DNA of 64,000 bases from Labilithrix luteola (lineage in GTDB: Bacteria > Myxococcota_A > Polyangia > Polyangiales > Polyangiaceae), in the NCBI RefSeq assembly GCF_001263205.1, contig NZ_CP012333.1, positions 434,001 to 498,000 on the forward strand, in the 5' to 3' direction. Position 1 is the first letter of the stretch, and each line of letters starts with the position of its first letter. The notes under the pieces were generated by a model, which searched no databases, was not told the origin of the DNA, and saw only the letters and a list, made by a program, of their open reading frames with translations. Both the position numbers and the translations under genes were made by a program. Positions 38,283 through 46,771 of the stretch are shown here, piece after piece.

Positions 38283-38702
38283 TCACGTGATTACGTTCGT
38301 GACGACCTCGATGTTGCCGTGCGTCGCCTTGGAGTACGGGCACGTCTGGTGTGCGGCATCTACAATGGCTCGCGCAATGTCCGGCTCCACGCCGGGCAGA
38401 CGGACCGTATGACGCGCTTGAAGGGAGAAGGCGTCGCCCGTCAGACACAGGTCGACTTCGACGTCGTCGGCGGTGTCCGCCGGGAAGGCGACCTTCATCT
38501 TCCTGGCGACGAGCTGCATGGCGCTCAGGAAACACGCCGACCAGCCCACGGCGAACAGCTGCTCCGGGTTGGTGCCGTTTCCCGCCGTGCCCGGCGGCGA
38601 CAACGTAACGGACAGGCGTCCGTCGTCGGTGCGAGAGGCGCCCTCGCGGCCTCCCCTGGTGTGGGCCCTGGCAGTGTAGAGCACTTTCTTGAGTGACGTC
38701 AT
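38283..38702 (-). CDS. ohr: organic hydroperoxide resistance protein (Ohr/OsmC)
   Basis: 139 residues from ATG 38702, the normal size. Thiol peroxidase that reduces organic hydroperoxides. N-terminal KKVLYTARAHTRGGREG is the Ohr signature; the two redox cysteines are in GWSACFLSAM (about residue 60) and HQTCPYSKAT (about 125). A usual partner, the MarR-type repressor OhrR, is not seen nearby. It lies within a same-strand group with pirin, DoxX and SDR genes, fitting an oxidative or electrophile stress role. Confidence 0.93.
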   Translation of the reverse strand: MTSLKKVLYTARAHTRGGREGASRTDDGRLSVTLSPPGTAGNGTNPEQLFAVGWSACFLSAMQLVARKMKVAFPADTADDVEVDLCLTGDAFSLQARHTVRLPGVEPDIARAIVDAAHQTCPYSKATHGNIEVVTNVIT

Positions 38703-38810
38703 GGTGGAAACTTCTTCGATGAAGGTTGGCATTCTTGCTTCGATGGATTGAACGAGCTCCCGCTCGCGGCGACTGAAGCAGCAGCGCGAACCGCGCGCAC
38801 GCGGGCGCCC

Positions 38811-38854
38811 CTGCGAACCTGCGAACCTGCGAACCTGCGAACCTGCGAACCTGC
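38811..38854. repeat. 8-base tandem repeat
   Basis: Five perfect copies of CTGCGAAC (38811-38850) followed by CTGC, in the gap between ohr and the isochorismatase-like gene. Because 8 is not a multiple of 3 it is readable in all frames as a 24-base, RFAGSQVR-like peptide repeat, which makes false open frames; I consider it non-coding. Confidence 0.9.
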
Positions 38855-38903
38855 AACACAGGGAAGGCCGCGGCGCGCTGGCGAGCAACTCGTGCGGCGT
38901 GAT

Positions 38904-39541
38904 TCAGGCCACCTTCTGGTTTTTCCTTGCCCACGGGGCAGCGGGTGCCCCTTGATCGTGTTGATCTCGACCAGGTACTCCGGGAAGACTTCCCGCGCGT
39001 GCTGAGCGAGGGGCGACGCCCAATCGCGGAACCACTCGGTGATGATCGCGACCGTGTCGTTGGGAACGGCGCCCGCCTGGATCAGCCTCATCACGGCCAT
39101 GTCGTGCTCTTCCTTCGAACGGTCGCCCACGGCGTCCTCGACGAAGGTCACCTCGTAGCCTTCCGAGAGGGCGTGCACCGCCGGAAAGGTCAGGCACGTC
39201 GACGTGACGATCCCCCCCATCACGAGCTTCTTGCGGCCCGTTGCCTTGACTGCGGCGACGAACGCCTCGTCCTCCCACGCATTCATCGACGTACGGTCGA
39301 TCTCGTTCACGTGGGGCAACTCCGCCTTGAGCGAGGGGATCGTCGGTTGATCGACTCCCATCTTGACCGCGACGGTGCTGAGGACGACGGGGATCTCCAT
39401 CCGGCGAGCCATTGTGGCCAGCGTGCGCGCGTTGAGCTCGATGACTTTCTTGTCCTTGCCGTAGACAAAGTCCAAGACGCCGGGCTGATACTCAATCAGC
39501 ACGAGCGCGCAGTCCTTCGAGTCCCAAATCGGATTCTTCAT
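38904..39541 (-). CDS. isochorismatase-family hydrolase, apparent frameshift near the end
   Basis: About 212 residues when one base is added in the GGGG run 38935-38938; the protein then ends HPLPPWARKNQKVA at 38904. As printed the frame runs on to 38699 through an 8-base tandem repeat, which is implausible coding. Start ATG 39541 with AGGAG upstream. Family features: ALVLIEYQPGVLDF at the N-terminus, where the usual catalytic Asp is Glu, and catalytic Cys in GIVTSTCLTFPA. Relatives of this YcaC-like group hydrolyse amides or are of unknown activity. Member of the SDR-pirin-Ohr group. Confidence 0.8.
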
Positions 39542-39620
39542 CGTTCTTCTCCTGTGAGTGCCGGGGCGCAGTACCTCGGCAGCGACTCGAGGACCGTACG
39601 GTACGCGAGAGTGCTGCGGT

Positions 39621-39654
39621 ACCCGCCTTTGGTCGGCACCCGCCTTTGGTCGGG
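39621..39654. repeat. 17-base direct repeat, two copies
   Basis: ACCCGCCTTTGGTCGGC followed directly by ACCCGCCTTTGGTCGGG in the 162-base gap before the isochorismatase-like gene. It could be an operator, but no matching site was found at the neighbouring genes. Confidence 0.75.
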
Positions 39655-39703
39655 TGCTCGTGCGAGGCGCCTCGGTTCCTCCGACCCGAGCATGGTCGTT
39701 CCC

Positions 39704-40474
39704 TCAGGTAAAGTTGGCTCCGCCGTCGACGACGATCGTCTGGCCGTTCACGTAGGCGCCGTCGTCGGAGAAGAGGAAGGCCACCATCGCCGCCAGGTCC
39801 TCGGGGACGCCGAGTCGCGGGGACCGCACCGACGCGAGGATCTCGGTGCGATATTCCTGGGTGGTGGCCTCGAGCGCGGCGCGCGTGAGGATCACCCCGG
39901 GAGCGACGGAGTTGCAGCGGACGCCATGCTTGCCTCCGAGGGTGGCGGTGTGGCGGGTGAGCCCGTAGAGCGCGGCCTTCGCGGATTGATAGGCAACGCG
40001 TCGAGCCTCGCCCATCCAAACCGCCGTCGACATCGTGTTGACGATGGCACCACCCCCCTGCTTGATCATGATGGGCAGGGCGTGCCGGACGCCGTGCATG
40101 TACCCGGTGAGCGTCACGTCGATCGTGTGTCGCCACACGTCGATCGGTACCGTCATGACGTCGCTGTCACGTCCGACGGTGTTCTGGGAGAGATCGGCGG
40201 CCACGTTGAACAAGCCATCTAGCCGCCCGTGCTCGTTGACCGTGAAGTCGACGAGGTCCTTGTACGACGTCTCGTCGGTGATATCGAGTCGTCGCGAAGT
40301 CGCCTTCCAGCCGCCGGCGCGGATCTCGTCGGCGATGAGCCGGGCAGCCGATTCGTTCAGATCGGCGACCACCACGGTCGCCCCCTCCTGAGCGAGCCGC
40401 ACGGCGGTCGCTCCGCCGATGTTTCCCGGCGCAGCGCCGGCGATGATGGCGATCTTGTTCTTCAGACCTCTCAT
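39704..40474 (-). CDS. short-chain dehydrogenase/reductase
   Basis: 256 residues from ATG 40474 with AGGAG upstream. Complete classical SDR: GAAPGNIGGATAVRLAQEG cofactor loop, VVADLNES with Asp selecting NAD(H), LFNVAADLS, catalytic Ser in NTMSTAVWMG, Tyr and Lys in VAYQSAKAALYG, RCNSVAPGVILT and C-terminal YVNGQTIVVDGG. Resembles glucose/3-oxoacyl dehydrogenase-like SDRs; substrate unknown. Located between pirin and the isochorismatase-like gene on the same strand. Confidence 0.92.
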   Translation of the reverse strand: MRGLKNKIAIIAGAAPGNIGGATAVRLAQEGATVVVADLNESAARLIADEIRAGGWKATSRRLDITDETSYKDLVDFTVNEHGRLDGLFNVAADLSQNTVGRDSDVMTVPIDVWRHTIDVTLTGYMHGVRHALPIMIKQGGGAIVNTMSTAVWMGEARRVAYQSAKAALYGLTRHTATLGGKHGVRCNSVAPGVILTRAALEATTQEYRTEILASVRSPRLGVPEDLAAMVAFLFSDDGAYVNGQTIVVDGGANFT

Positions 40475-40581
40475 GACAAATCTCCTCTTGTCTTGCGGGT
40501 GGCGGCCGACCGGATATCAGCCTCGACTGTCTCGTTTGCGCGCTCGATGTGCGGAGTGTGAAGTCGCTGCGGGGATTCGGC

Positions 40582-41442
40582 TCAGATGCGGACCCGACGG
40601 CGCAGGGTCCCGTTCGCCTCGAGCTCCGCACCGATGCGCCGGATCTCGGTCTCGCCCTCTTCGAGTGCTTCCCCGCTCGTGTGCACGGAGTAGTACCCAA
40701 GGACGAGATCGTGCGGATGCTTTCGCGCCGAGCCGAGCACGAAGCGCGTAGGTCCGTCGGCGATGAAATCGATCGGCTCCGAACCTTTGGCGAAGACAGC
40801 GACCTCCCCGCTTGGAATGTCGGCCCTCACTGTCCGCAAGGCGCCGTCGCCGACAGCGACCCAGGCCACGTCGTGGCCCTTCGGCGGAGTGAACGTCCAG
40901 CGCTCGCCGTCCAGAAGTCTCACGACGAGGTACGTCATCATCGGCGGCGCCGCGATGGGACTCGTCATGCCGTCGTAGGTTCCGAGGATCACGCGGACGC
41001 GGCCGTCGGTCGGTACCTCGTCGGGCATGACGTAGTGACTCTGACTGGGGCCGTTTTCGAGCTCGGGGGGAAGAGCGACCCAGAGCTGGAACACCTTCAC
41101 GTCTCCGGGTTGCGCTTGTCCGGTGTGCCACACACCGTTTCCTGCACGCATCCACTCGATGCTCCCAGCTGGGAGGACTTCGTCCGTGCCTGTCGTCTCG
41201 GCGACACGTACGGCACCGTCGAGAATCACGGTTACTGTCGCGATGCCGGAGTGCGGATGCCAGAGTTGGTCCATCGGAATCCGCTCGTTGCCCTCGAATA
41301 CGGCCAGATCGAGGAAGACGAAGGGCTTCATGAGCTCGCCAAGGTCCGACGGGCTCACGAGCCGCGTGATGGGGCCACGCGTGTGTCCGCGCGTTCGGTA
41401 CAGGACTTCGCGAACGGGAGTTTCAATTTGGTGTGCCAACAT
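40582..41442 (-). CDS. pirin-family protein
   Basis: 286 residues from ATG 41442 with AAGGAG upstream. Two cupin domains; the N-terminal one holds WHPHSGIATVTVIL, with two of the three metal histidines of pirin, and RAGNGVWHTGQ with the third. The Glu that normally completes the site (HSE) is replaced here (HTG), so metal binding or quercetinase-like activity may be altered. C-terminal RFVLGSARKHPHDLVLG is typical. Pirins act as redox-linked cofactors or dioxygenases and often sit next to DoxX and SDR genes, as here. Confidence 0.9.
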   Translation of the reverse strand: MLAHQIETPVREVLYRTRGHTRGPITRLVSPSDLGELMKPFVFLDLAVFEGNERIPMDQLWHPHSGIATVTVILDGAVRVAETTGTDEVLPAGSIEWMRAGNGVWHTGQAQPGDVKVFQLWVALPPELENGPSQSHYVMPDEVPTDGRVRVILGTYDGMTSPIAAPPMMTYLVVRLLDGERWTFTPPKGHDVAWVAVGDGALRTVRADIPSGEVAVFAKGSEPIDFIADGPTRFVLGSARKHPHDLVLGYYSVHTSGEALEEGETEIRRIGAELEANGTLRRRVRI

Positions 41443-41541
41443 GACTCTCTCCTTCGATGATTGTGGGTTGTTCGGTCCGGCTCACCGCCGGGCGGGTGAT
41501 GCAGGCCCCCGAGTCCAGCTCGAAGGCCGCGATTGTTCTCC

Positions 41542-41997
41542 TCAGCGCGCCTCCGCAACGAAGAGATCCTCTCGTTCCCCGACACGGGCCTTCGCCGCGC
41601 GCGGCAGGCCTTGCATACGAAGCATGGGGGCGAACGCGTCACGGTGTGCCCAAGCGAGGTAAACCTCGAGACCGAGCACCATCAGCGGAACAGCGAAGCC
41701 GCCATGCGCCAGGAAGACGTGAAAGCCAACGATGTTCACGATCACCGGCGCGAGCAGCGTCAACGCGAGCGGAACGAATCTCCCCGACAGGAGCATGAGG
41801 CCGGAGACGACCTCGGTGACCGCGAGGAGCGGGAGCATGTAGCCCGTCGCCATGAGCGCACCGAAGAACTCCGCAGGCGGCCCCGAGATCGGCGGCTGCG
41901 GCAAGAACGGGACAAGCTTGTTGAGGCCCATGAGGGCAAACAGGAGCCCAAGGCCGATGCGCGCAACGGTGGGAAGCTTTCGAGCGATGGCATTCAT
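41542..41997 (-). CDS. DoxX-family membrane protein
   Basis: 151 residues from ATG 41997, preceded by GAGGA. Four membrane helices: ARIGLGLLFALMGLNKL, LLAVTEVVSGLMLLSG, LALTLLAPVIVNIVGF and FAVPLMVLGLEVYLAWA. The FALMGLNKL start and the TEVVSGLMLL motif are typical of DoxX proteins, inner-membrane proteins linked to redox homeostasis. First gene of the same-strand run ending at 37396. Confidence 0.88.
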   Translation of the reverse strand: MNAIARKLPTVARIGLGLLFALMGLNKLVPFLPQPPISGPPAEFFGALMATGYMLPLLAVTEVVSGLMLLSGRFVPLALTLLAPVIVNIVGFHVFLAHGGFAVPLMVLGLEVYLAWAHRDAFAPMLRMQGLPRAAKARVGEREDLFVAEAR

Positions 41998-42047
41998 GAT
42001 GGTTCCTCGTTTCGTTGAGAACACTGGTGTCGGTTTGGAAGCGCCCC

Positions 42048-42197
42048 TCACACGGCGCTCTGGGCGGCGGCCCTGACGCCCTGGACATCGAGCTCGATAT
42101 CGACGCGATCGCCGACCAGGATCCCGCCCGTCTCGAGCCGGTGGATGGCTTCGCGTTCGGGCGCCACCGAGGCGACCGTCACGCGCCGTCTTCATGG
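42048..42197 (-). pseudogene. relic of a YceI-family protein C-terminus
   Basis: Reading minus from about 42190, VTVASVAPEREAIHRLETGG and then ILVGDRVDIELDVQGVRAAA end at a TGA at 42048. The VGDRVDIELDVQ end matches the last strand of YceI-type polyisoprenoid-binding proteins, but there is no start codon or N-terminal barrel. The rest of the gap 42198-42335 contains nothing I recognise. Confidence 0.5.
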
Positions 42198-42335
42198 CAT
42201 TAGGGATACGATCGTCCCGTTCTTCGAATTAGAGGCCTCGGTCTGGAAGAACTATCCCGCACATGGGATAATCAGCCACGGACCTCAACGAAATGCTGGT
42301 TTTCGCGCGCGTCGTGCAGGGTTGTCGGCGCAGCA

Positions 42336-42866
42336 TCACGCTGCGATGGCCTCGTTGCGTTCCACCAGGCGAGAGCACTGACGGCTGCACCTCGCACAAG
42401 CGCGAACTTCGATGACCACGTGCGCAGGCCACGAACTCACGAGGGCCGCAACGTCGTCGGCCGTGAGTCGCGTGATCAAGGGGAGTGCAGCCCATGCCTC
42501 GATGTCGTAGTGGCGCCCGCAGGCGCACGCTCGCTGCGCGCGGCTTCGCATGAGTCCGTCCGTCCTTTCGAAGAGGAGTGTCTGATGGTGAGAGCCTCCG
42601 AGCGCTTTCTCGACCACAGCGTCGTCGCGTTTGGTCGCGACGGCGCTCTCGCCGAGCTCGCCCTTCCCCCCCGTGATGAACGAAACCTTTATGGCGCCCG
42701 GAGCCGAGGCAACACTCGGCTTCGCTTTACGCGCAGGCGTGCAGCCCGCAAGGGCAACCGGGCTCGAGACCAAGCCCGCAGCTCCGGTCCAGAGTGCAAG
42801 ATCGCGAACCAGCTCGTACATCGCGGCACCTATCCTCGACGAAAGCACCAGCACGCGCCGTGCCAT
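42336..42866 (-). CDS. hypothetical membrane-anchored protein with CxC and CxxC motifs
   Basis: About 176 residues from ATG 42866; ATG 42821 is another possible start. A hydrophobic segment (LALWTGAAGLVSSPVALAGC) could be a signal anchor or lipoprotein signal. The C-terminal half has RACACGRHYDIEAWAALPLI followed 40 residues later by ACARCSRQCSRL, which could form a zinc-ribbon-like site. The middle TGGKGELGESAV is low complexity. Family not recognised; no operon partner. Confidence 0.55.
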   Translation of the reverse strand: MARRVLVLSSRIGAAMYELVRDLALWTGAAGLVSSPVALAGCTPARKAKPSVASAPGAIKVSFITGGKGELGESAVATKRDDAVVEKALGGSHHQTLLFERTDGLMRSRAQRACACGRHYDIEAWAALPLITRLTADDVAALVSSWPAHVVIEVRACARCSRQCSRLVERNEAIAA

Positions 42867-43046
42867 CACTGATTCGCGTGATGAGTCGAGGCGATGGACG
42901 AATCGCACGGGTCAAGAAGTTGCCCGTCGGGAAAGGAACCGCTCCGTTCATCGGCAAAAGCGACCAAGCGCTCGCCGAGAATCAGGCGGCTTGCGTGACC
43001 TTCGATGGAGCCGACAAGATTCACCCGTGCCCCCCCTTACGTGACA

Positions 43047-43310
43047 CGCGAGGAAGCTCACACGGTCATGTTCCTGGGTCGCGGAGCCGACGCCGTCGTC
43101 GTGGGCAAACGTGCTGTCGAATACAATCCAGAATCGCCGGGCCTGCTCGCCAATCTCGCACTCGCCCAACGATCCCCAAGCGACCTCGACGGCGCGCTGC
43201 AAAACACCGCAAGAGCGCGCGAGGCGCCTTCTGCGGACGCCATCACGCTCGCTCTAGTGAGCGCGAGCTGCGAGGCGAAAGCCGGAAAACGCCCGCGTAC
43301 CAACCGTCTT
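43047..43310 (+). pseudogene. relic of a TPR-type protein
   Basis: The plus strand reads KRAVEYNPESPGLLANLALA and then SDLDGALQNTARAREAPSAD, a recognisable TPR helix pair, ending in a RPRTNR tail. No convincing start, no preceding repeats and no neighbouring partner were found, so it appears to be the C-terminal end of a lost gene. A complete short gene cannot be excluded. Confidence 0.35.
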
Positions 43311-43350
43311 CCGGTCGCCGGTTTCCCATCATCGAATCTGGAATCTGCGC

Positions 43351-43525
43351 TCAGTAAGGCCAGGGTGCGCCGGGCAACTCGAGCCGTGAATCGGCGGGCA
43401 CGCGAATTCCGAAATGCCGGTCGAGGATTTCGAACGTCTCCGTGCGCGCGGAGATCGCGTGCTTCGTGGCCTGACCATCGCGCGAAGAGGTCGACATGGC
43501 GACTCGGCTACCGCTGCACGAACCC
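43351..43525 (-). pseudogene. internally deleted copy of the arylamine N-acetyltransferase gene
   Basis: The minus strand from about 43485 to 43351 encodes GQATKHAISARTETFEILDR and HFGIRVPADSRLELPGAPWP, matching the end of the gene at 17530 almost residue for residue. Directly upstream, about 43493-43512 matches the 5' end of that same gene around its ATG (CATGGCGACTC..CTACCGCTGC). The catalytic Cys, His and Asp region, roughly 700 bases, is gone. Confidence 0.75.
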
Positions 43526-43586
43526 AATTTGCACGCCACCACGACACGCGCTCGGCGAACGACGCCGGTAGGCAAAAGACAGGGGC

Positions 43587-45410
43587 TCAGTGGACGATGA
43601 GGGACGTGTTGACGAGCTTGCGCTGCGCCTGGCCGCCCGGATAGGCGTAGCTGGAGAAGTAGTCCCAACCCCAGATGGTCGCCGTGAAAGGACCATTGCT
43701 GCGCATGCGCTGGAGCCCCGCCATGCAGGTCGTCGCCGAGCCGCCGTCCCCGAACGTCTCGCCGGGTCCTCGCGACCGCGCGAGGTCGACGCGCGTGAAC
43801 TCGTATTCGCCGCGCGTTCCGACGGGCTTCCATCGCTCGAGAGTGCCCGCGCATTCGAGCCAGACGTCCTCGAAGTGCTTGTTCGGACCGTCGGTCACAC
43901 GTCGCACGATGACGAGCGAGATCTCGGCGAAGGTCGGGTCGGCGTAGAAGCTGTACGCGTTCAGATACTGCTTCGCAGGGACGACGTTGACGAACTCTGG
44001 ATCGCCCGAACTGTCGAAGTTCGGCGCGGTATTCCCGTCTCCGTTGCCACCGGTCATGTGCGCAGACACGTAGATCGGGTGTTCGACGTCCTGCGTGCGC
44101 ACGACGAACGCGTCGCCCGTGCCGCGCAGAAAGGTCGCGACTTCGCCGGCGTTCAGAGTCGTGGGAGCCCCAGGCGGAATCTCGGGATCGTAGTCGAGTC
44201 GCGTGCCGTCACGCGCCGCGACGATACGATAGGGCACCGGCTCGTGCTCGTTGCGCGTACGCGGCCGGTAGGCCACGCCGACATATTCGTTGCCCCACTG
44301 TTCGAATGCCGGGATTTGTTGCAACAGCATGTCGCAAGCTCCGGCGCCCGTCGGAATGCTCGCGCACGTGTTGCCGCCGAAGATGGTCGTCGGCTTCGTC
44401 GAGGTGACGATGCTTCCCGTGAGATCTTCGCCCTGGGCGATCTGCAGGATCTGCCCCCGGTCGATACGGTAGGTTGCCGACTTGCGCGCAGCGACACCGA
44501 CGACATCATGACCGTCGAGGATATCGACGGTCGGCACGATGGTGACGTCCGTGCCGTCCTCGGACGCGACGATCTGCGTGCCAGGAACCCCCGACGCGCT
44601 GGCGGACCACCCGTCGACGACCATGTGCTCCTTCGCCCACGTGGCGACGGGAAGCACGAGCGTGGCCGCTGGATGGTAGGAGGCTGCGCCGCCGAAGGGA
44701 AACATCGACGTGAGCGAGACGGGCACGTCCGACGTCAGGTGGAGCGAAGCGCCAACGCCTGTCATGTCCGGCACGGTGTCGTCGTAGTTCGCCGGCGTCG
44801 TTCCGAGAGGACATGCCACGTAATGGCTAGCCGAATTCATGGGCGTGCCCGGCTTCGTGTCGGAGACGAAGAGGATAACGCTCTCGCCAGGAGCGATCGC
44901 GCCGGTATGCGGTTCGAACTTGGTAGTTCCGGGCTTGGTCTGGAAAACGGATTTCGAAGTGTCGAGGACTTTGCCCTCGAGTTCGAGCTGCACGTTCGCG
45001 GGCTGCAGCGAGGTATTGACGATGAACGCGGCGTGACAGCTGTGCTCCCACCCCTTGTCCATCAGGGACGTCTGGAAATAGAAGTCACAACCGTTCGAGC
45101 TTCGGTCGGCCGCGGCCGCGGAGCACGGATCTTGGCACCGCCCGGCGCCGCACGCCGTCTGGGCACTACAGGTCTCGAGAACTTCGCCCGTGCACGTGCT
45201 GATGACGGAGCGACCGTCGAGCGAGCATTGAAGTTGGCAGTTAGAAGCGTCGGCCGAGTCGTCGACCGAGGCCTCCGGCACGATACTTTTGTTGTCGTCG
45301 CCGAATCCATTGGGCGAACTGTCCGAGCACGCGGCGAGCAACGCCGTCGCTACGAACGCCATGCCGAATGCGGCCGGGACCAGACGTCGAGTGGAGAGCA
45401 GACGATTCAT
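43587..45410 (-). CDS. IgGFc-binding-domain lipoprotein (cassette C gene 8)
   Basis: 607 residues from ATG 45410 (ATGA overlap with the RCC1 gene). Signal ends LLAAC. An Asp/Ser linker leads to a Cys-rich stub (CQLQCSLDGRSVISTC, CGAGRCQDPC). Then a domain like the N-terminal IgGFc-binding family: DGTDVTIVPTVDI, RGQILQIAQGEDLTGSIV, KPTTIFGGNTCAS, MLLQQIPAFEQWGNEYV and later DGTRLDYDP. Such domains occur in animal mucus proteins and in bacterial surface proteins, so adhesion is plausible. The paralogue at 62520 has the same order of motifs. Last gene of cassette C. Confidence 0.87.
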   Translation of the reverse strand: MNRLLSTRRLVPAAFGMAFVATALLAACSDSSPNGFGDDNKSIVPEASVDDSADASNCQLQCSLDGRSVISTCTGEVLETCSAQTACGAGRCQDPCSAAAADRSSNGCDFYFQTSLMDKGWEHSCHAAFIVNTSLQPANVQLELEGKVLDTSKSVFQTKPGTTKFEPHTGAIAPGESVILFVSDTKPGTPMNSASHYVACPLGTTPANYDDTVPDMTGVGASLHLTSDVPVSLTSMFPFGGAASYHPAATLVLPVATWAKEHMVVDGWSASASGVPGTQIVASEDGTDVTIVPTVDILDGHDVVGVAARKSATYRIDRGQILQIAQGEDLTGSIVTSTKPTTIFGGNTCASIPTGAGACDMLLQQIPAFEQWGNEYVGVAYRPRTRNEHEPVPYRIVAARDGTRLDYDPEIPPGAPTTLNAGEVATFLRGTGDAFVVRTQDVEHPIYVSAHMTGGNGDGNTAPNFDSSGDPEFVNVVPAKQYLNAYSFYADPTFAEISLVIVRRVTDGPNKHFEDVWLECAGTLERWKPVGTRGEYEFTRVDLARSRGPGETFGDGGSATTCMAGLQRMRSNGPFTATIWGWDYFSSYAYPGGQAQRKLVNTSLIVH

Positions 45411-46771
45411 GGCAGAACGACCTCTTGCGGCACGAGGCTCGGGACCCTGAGTTTTCCATTCCCCAGCTGTCCGTAATAGTTCGCGCCCCAGCAATGGACT
45501 TTGCCGTTCGTCAGGAGCGCACACGTCGAATCAGGCATCGCCTTGATGCGAGCGGCAGGAGCCGGCAGCCCCGAGACCTTCACGGCCGAATAGGCCGTGT
45601 CTTTGGTGCCGTCGCCCGCCTGCCCGCTCGTGTTCAATCCCCAGCAGTAGACCGCGCCGGACGCACCGACGGCGCACCACCGTTGCGGGCGAATCGTGGT
45701 CACTTCGGACTCCATCCGCGACTGCGCGATCGTCGTCGAGATGTCGACGAGCGGCTCCGGGGCCACCACAGGAGTGGGCATGGCGTGATCGAAAGGGGTA
45801 TTTCCGCCGATCAACGTTCCCCAGCAATAGCCAATACCGCCCACGGCCGCACATCCACTCTCGCGCGTGAGATCGAGCGACGTGACGCTCGCGAGGGCCA
45901 TCGGCCGCGGATACGGGTCGGGGCTGAGCGAGCTCACACGAGCCAGCGGGGGATCGGCGCCCCAGCTCGCGGTCGAACCGTCGTCACGCACGACGACGGT
46001 CGCCCTGCCGACGAACAGCTCGCGAACCGGCGCGCCGCTGGGCAACGTGATCGGCTTCGGGCCGAGCACCTTCGACGCGGGATCGGTCGACAGGGGTGAG
46101 AGCTGCGCATTCGAGTTCTTGCCCCAGCACGTGACGCCGTCGGCGAGGAGCACGCAGCCGACCTCTTCACCGATGCCGATGGTTTTCACCGAATCGAAGG
46201 GCAACTCGATCGGCGAGGCTTCGGTGGTCCGCGCACCACTCCCGTCGCGAAGGAACGGGCCCGTGCCCCAACACGACGCCTTTCCATTCTTGTCGATCGC
46301 GCAGGTGTGCGCGAGCCGAACGACGTCATTGAGCCCCGGAACGCGGGTCGGCGTGGCGCTGTCCATCGTGACCGCGTCGCCTCGCCCGAGCTGGGCTGCG
46401 CCGTTCGCTCCCCAGCACGCCACGGTGCCGTCGTCGAGCAGGGCGCAGTAGCCCTCGCCGTAATCGTTCTTGTCGCGCGCGGTGGTGGTCACGAGCGCCG
46501 TCGCACACGGCGGCGTGCTGCAGACGACCGGGGCCGCTCCGCCGTCGAACCACGGCAGGGCGCTGTCCGCCGTTGCGTCGGCGTCGCCGGAGTCCACCAC
46601 TGCCGACGAAGCGTCGCGCGAGGCATCGCTTCCGCCGTCGATCCCGTCGGTCGACGCTGCAGGTTCATCGTCCGAGGCGCAGTTCGTCAGCAGGGCGGCC
46701 GAAAGCAGACAGCCGACGAATAGCGGCGCGACGACTGCACGATGATCAAGGAGTCGTCTTGTGAAGCGCAT
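45407..46771 (-). CDS. RCC1-repeat lipoprotein (cassette C gene 7)
   Basis: 454 residues from ATG 46771, which overlaps the upstream gene by 26 bases and gives the signal RFTRRLLDHRAVVAPLFVGC then LLSAALLTNC. Asp/Ser linker, then CSTPPC and repeats of about 50 residues with the RCC1 signature: CALLDDGTVACWGANGAAQL, CAIDKNGKASCWG, CVLLADGVTCWGKNSNAQL, CAVGASGAVYCWGLNTSGQA and CALLTNGKVHCWGANYYGQL. The paired Cys in each blade is typical of secreted bacterial RCC1 proteins. A seven-bladed propeller is expected; ligand unknown. Confidence 0.88.
   Translation of the reverse strand: MRFTRRLLDHRAVVAPLFVGCLLSAALLTNCASDDEPAASTDGIDGGSDASRDASSAVVDSGDADATADSALPWFDGGAAPVVCSTPPCATALVTTTARDKNDYGEGYCALLDDGTVACWGANGAAQLGRGDAVTMDSATPTRVPGLNDVVRLAHTCAIDKNGKASCWGTGPFLRDGSGARTTEASPIELPFDSVKTIGIGEEVGCVLLADGVTCWGKNSNAQLSPLSTDPASKVLGPKPITLPSGAPVRELFVGRATVVVRDDGSTASWGADPPLARVSSLSPDPYPRPMALASVTSLDLTRESGCAAVGGIGYCWGTLIGGNTPFDHAMPTPVVAPEPLVDISTTIAQSRMESEVTTIRPQRWCAVGASGAVYCWGLNTSGQAGDGTKDTAYSAVKVSGLPAPAARIKAMPDSTCALLTNGKVHCWGANYYGQLGNGKLRVPSLVPQEVVLP

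Noticed and set aside
38811..38854. CRISPR-like array
   Set aside because: Units are 8 bases with no spacers; a simple tandem repeat.
38699..38903. C-terminal extension of the isochorismatase-like protein
   Set aside because: It would run through an 8-base tandem repeat and lengthen the protein far beyond family size; a one-base loss at 38935-38938 explains it.
43590..45476. 628-codon frame antisense to the IgGFc-domain gene
   Set aside because: The minus-strand protein has signal, domain and paralogue support; the antisense product is Arg/Val/Asp repetitive with no family features.
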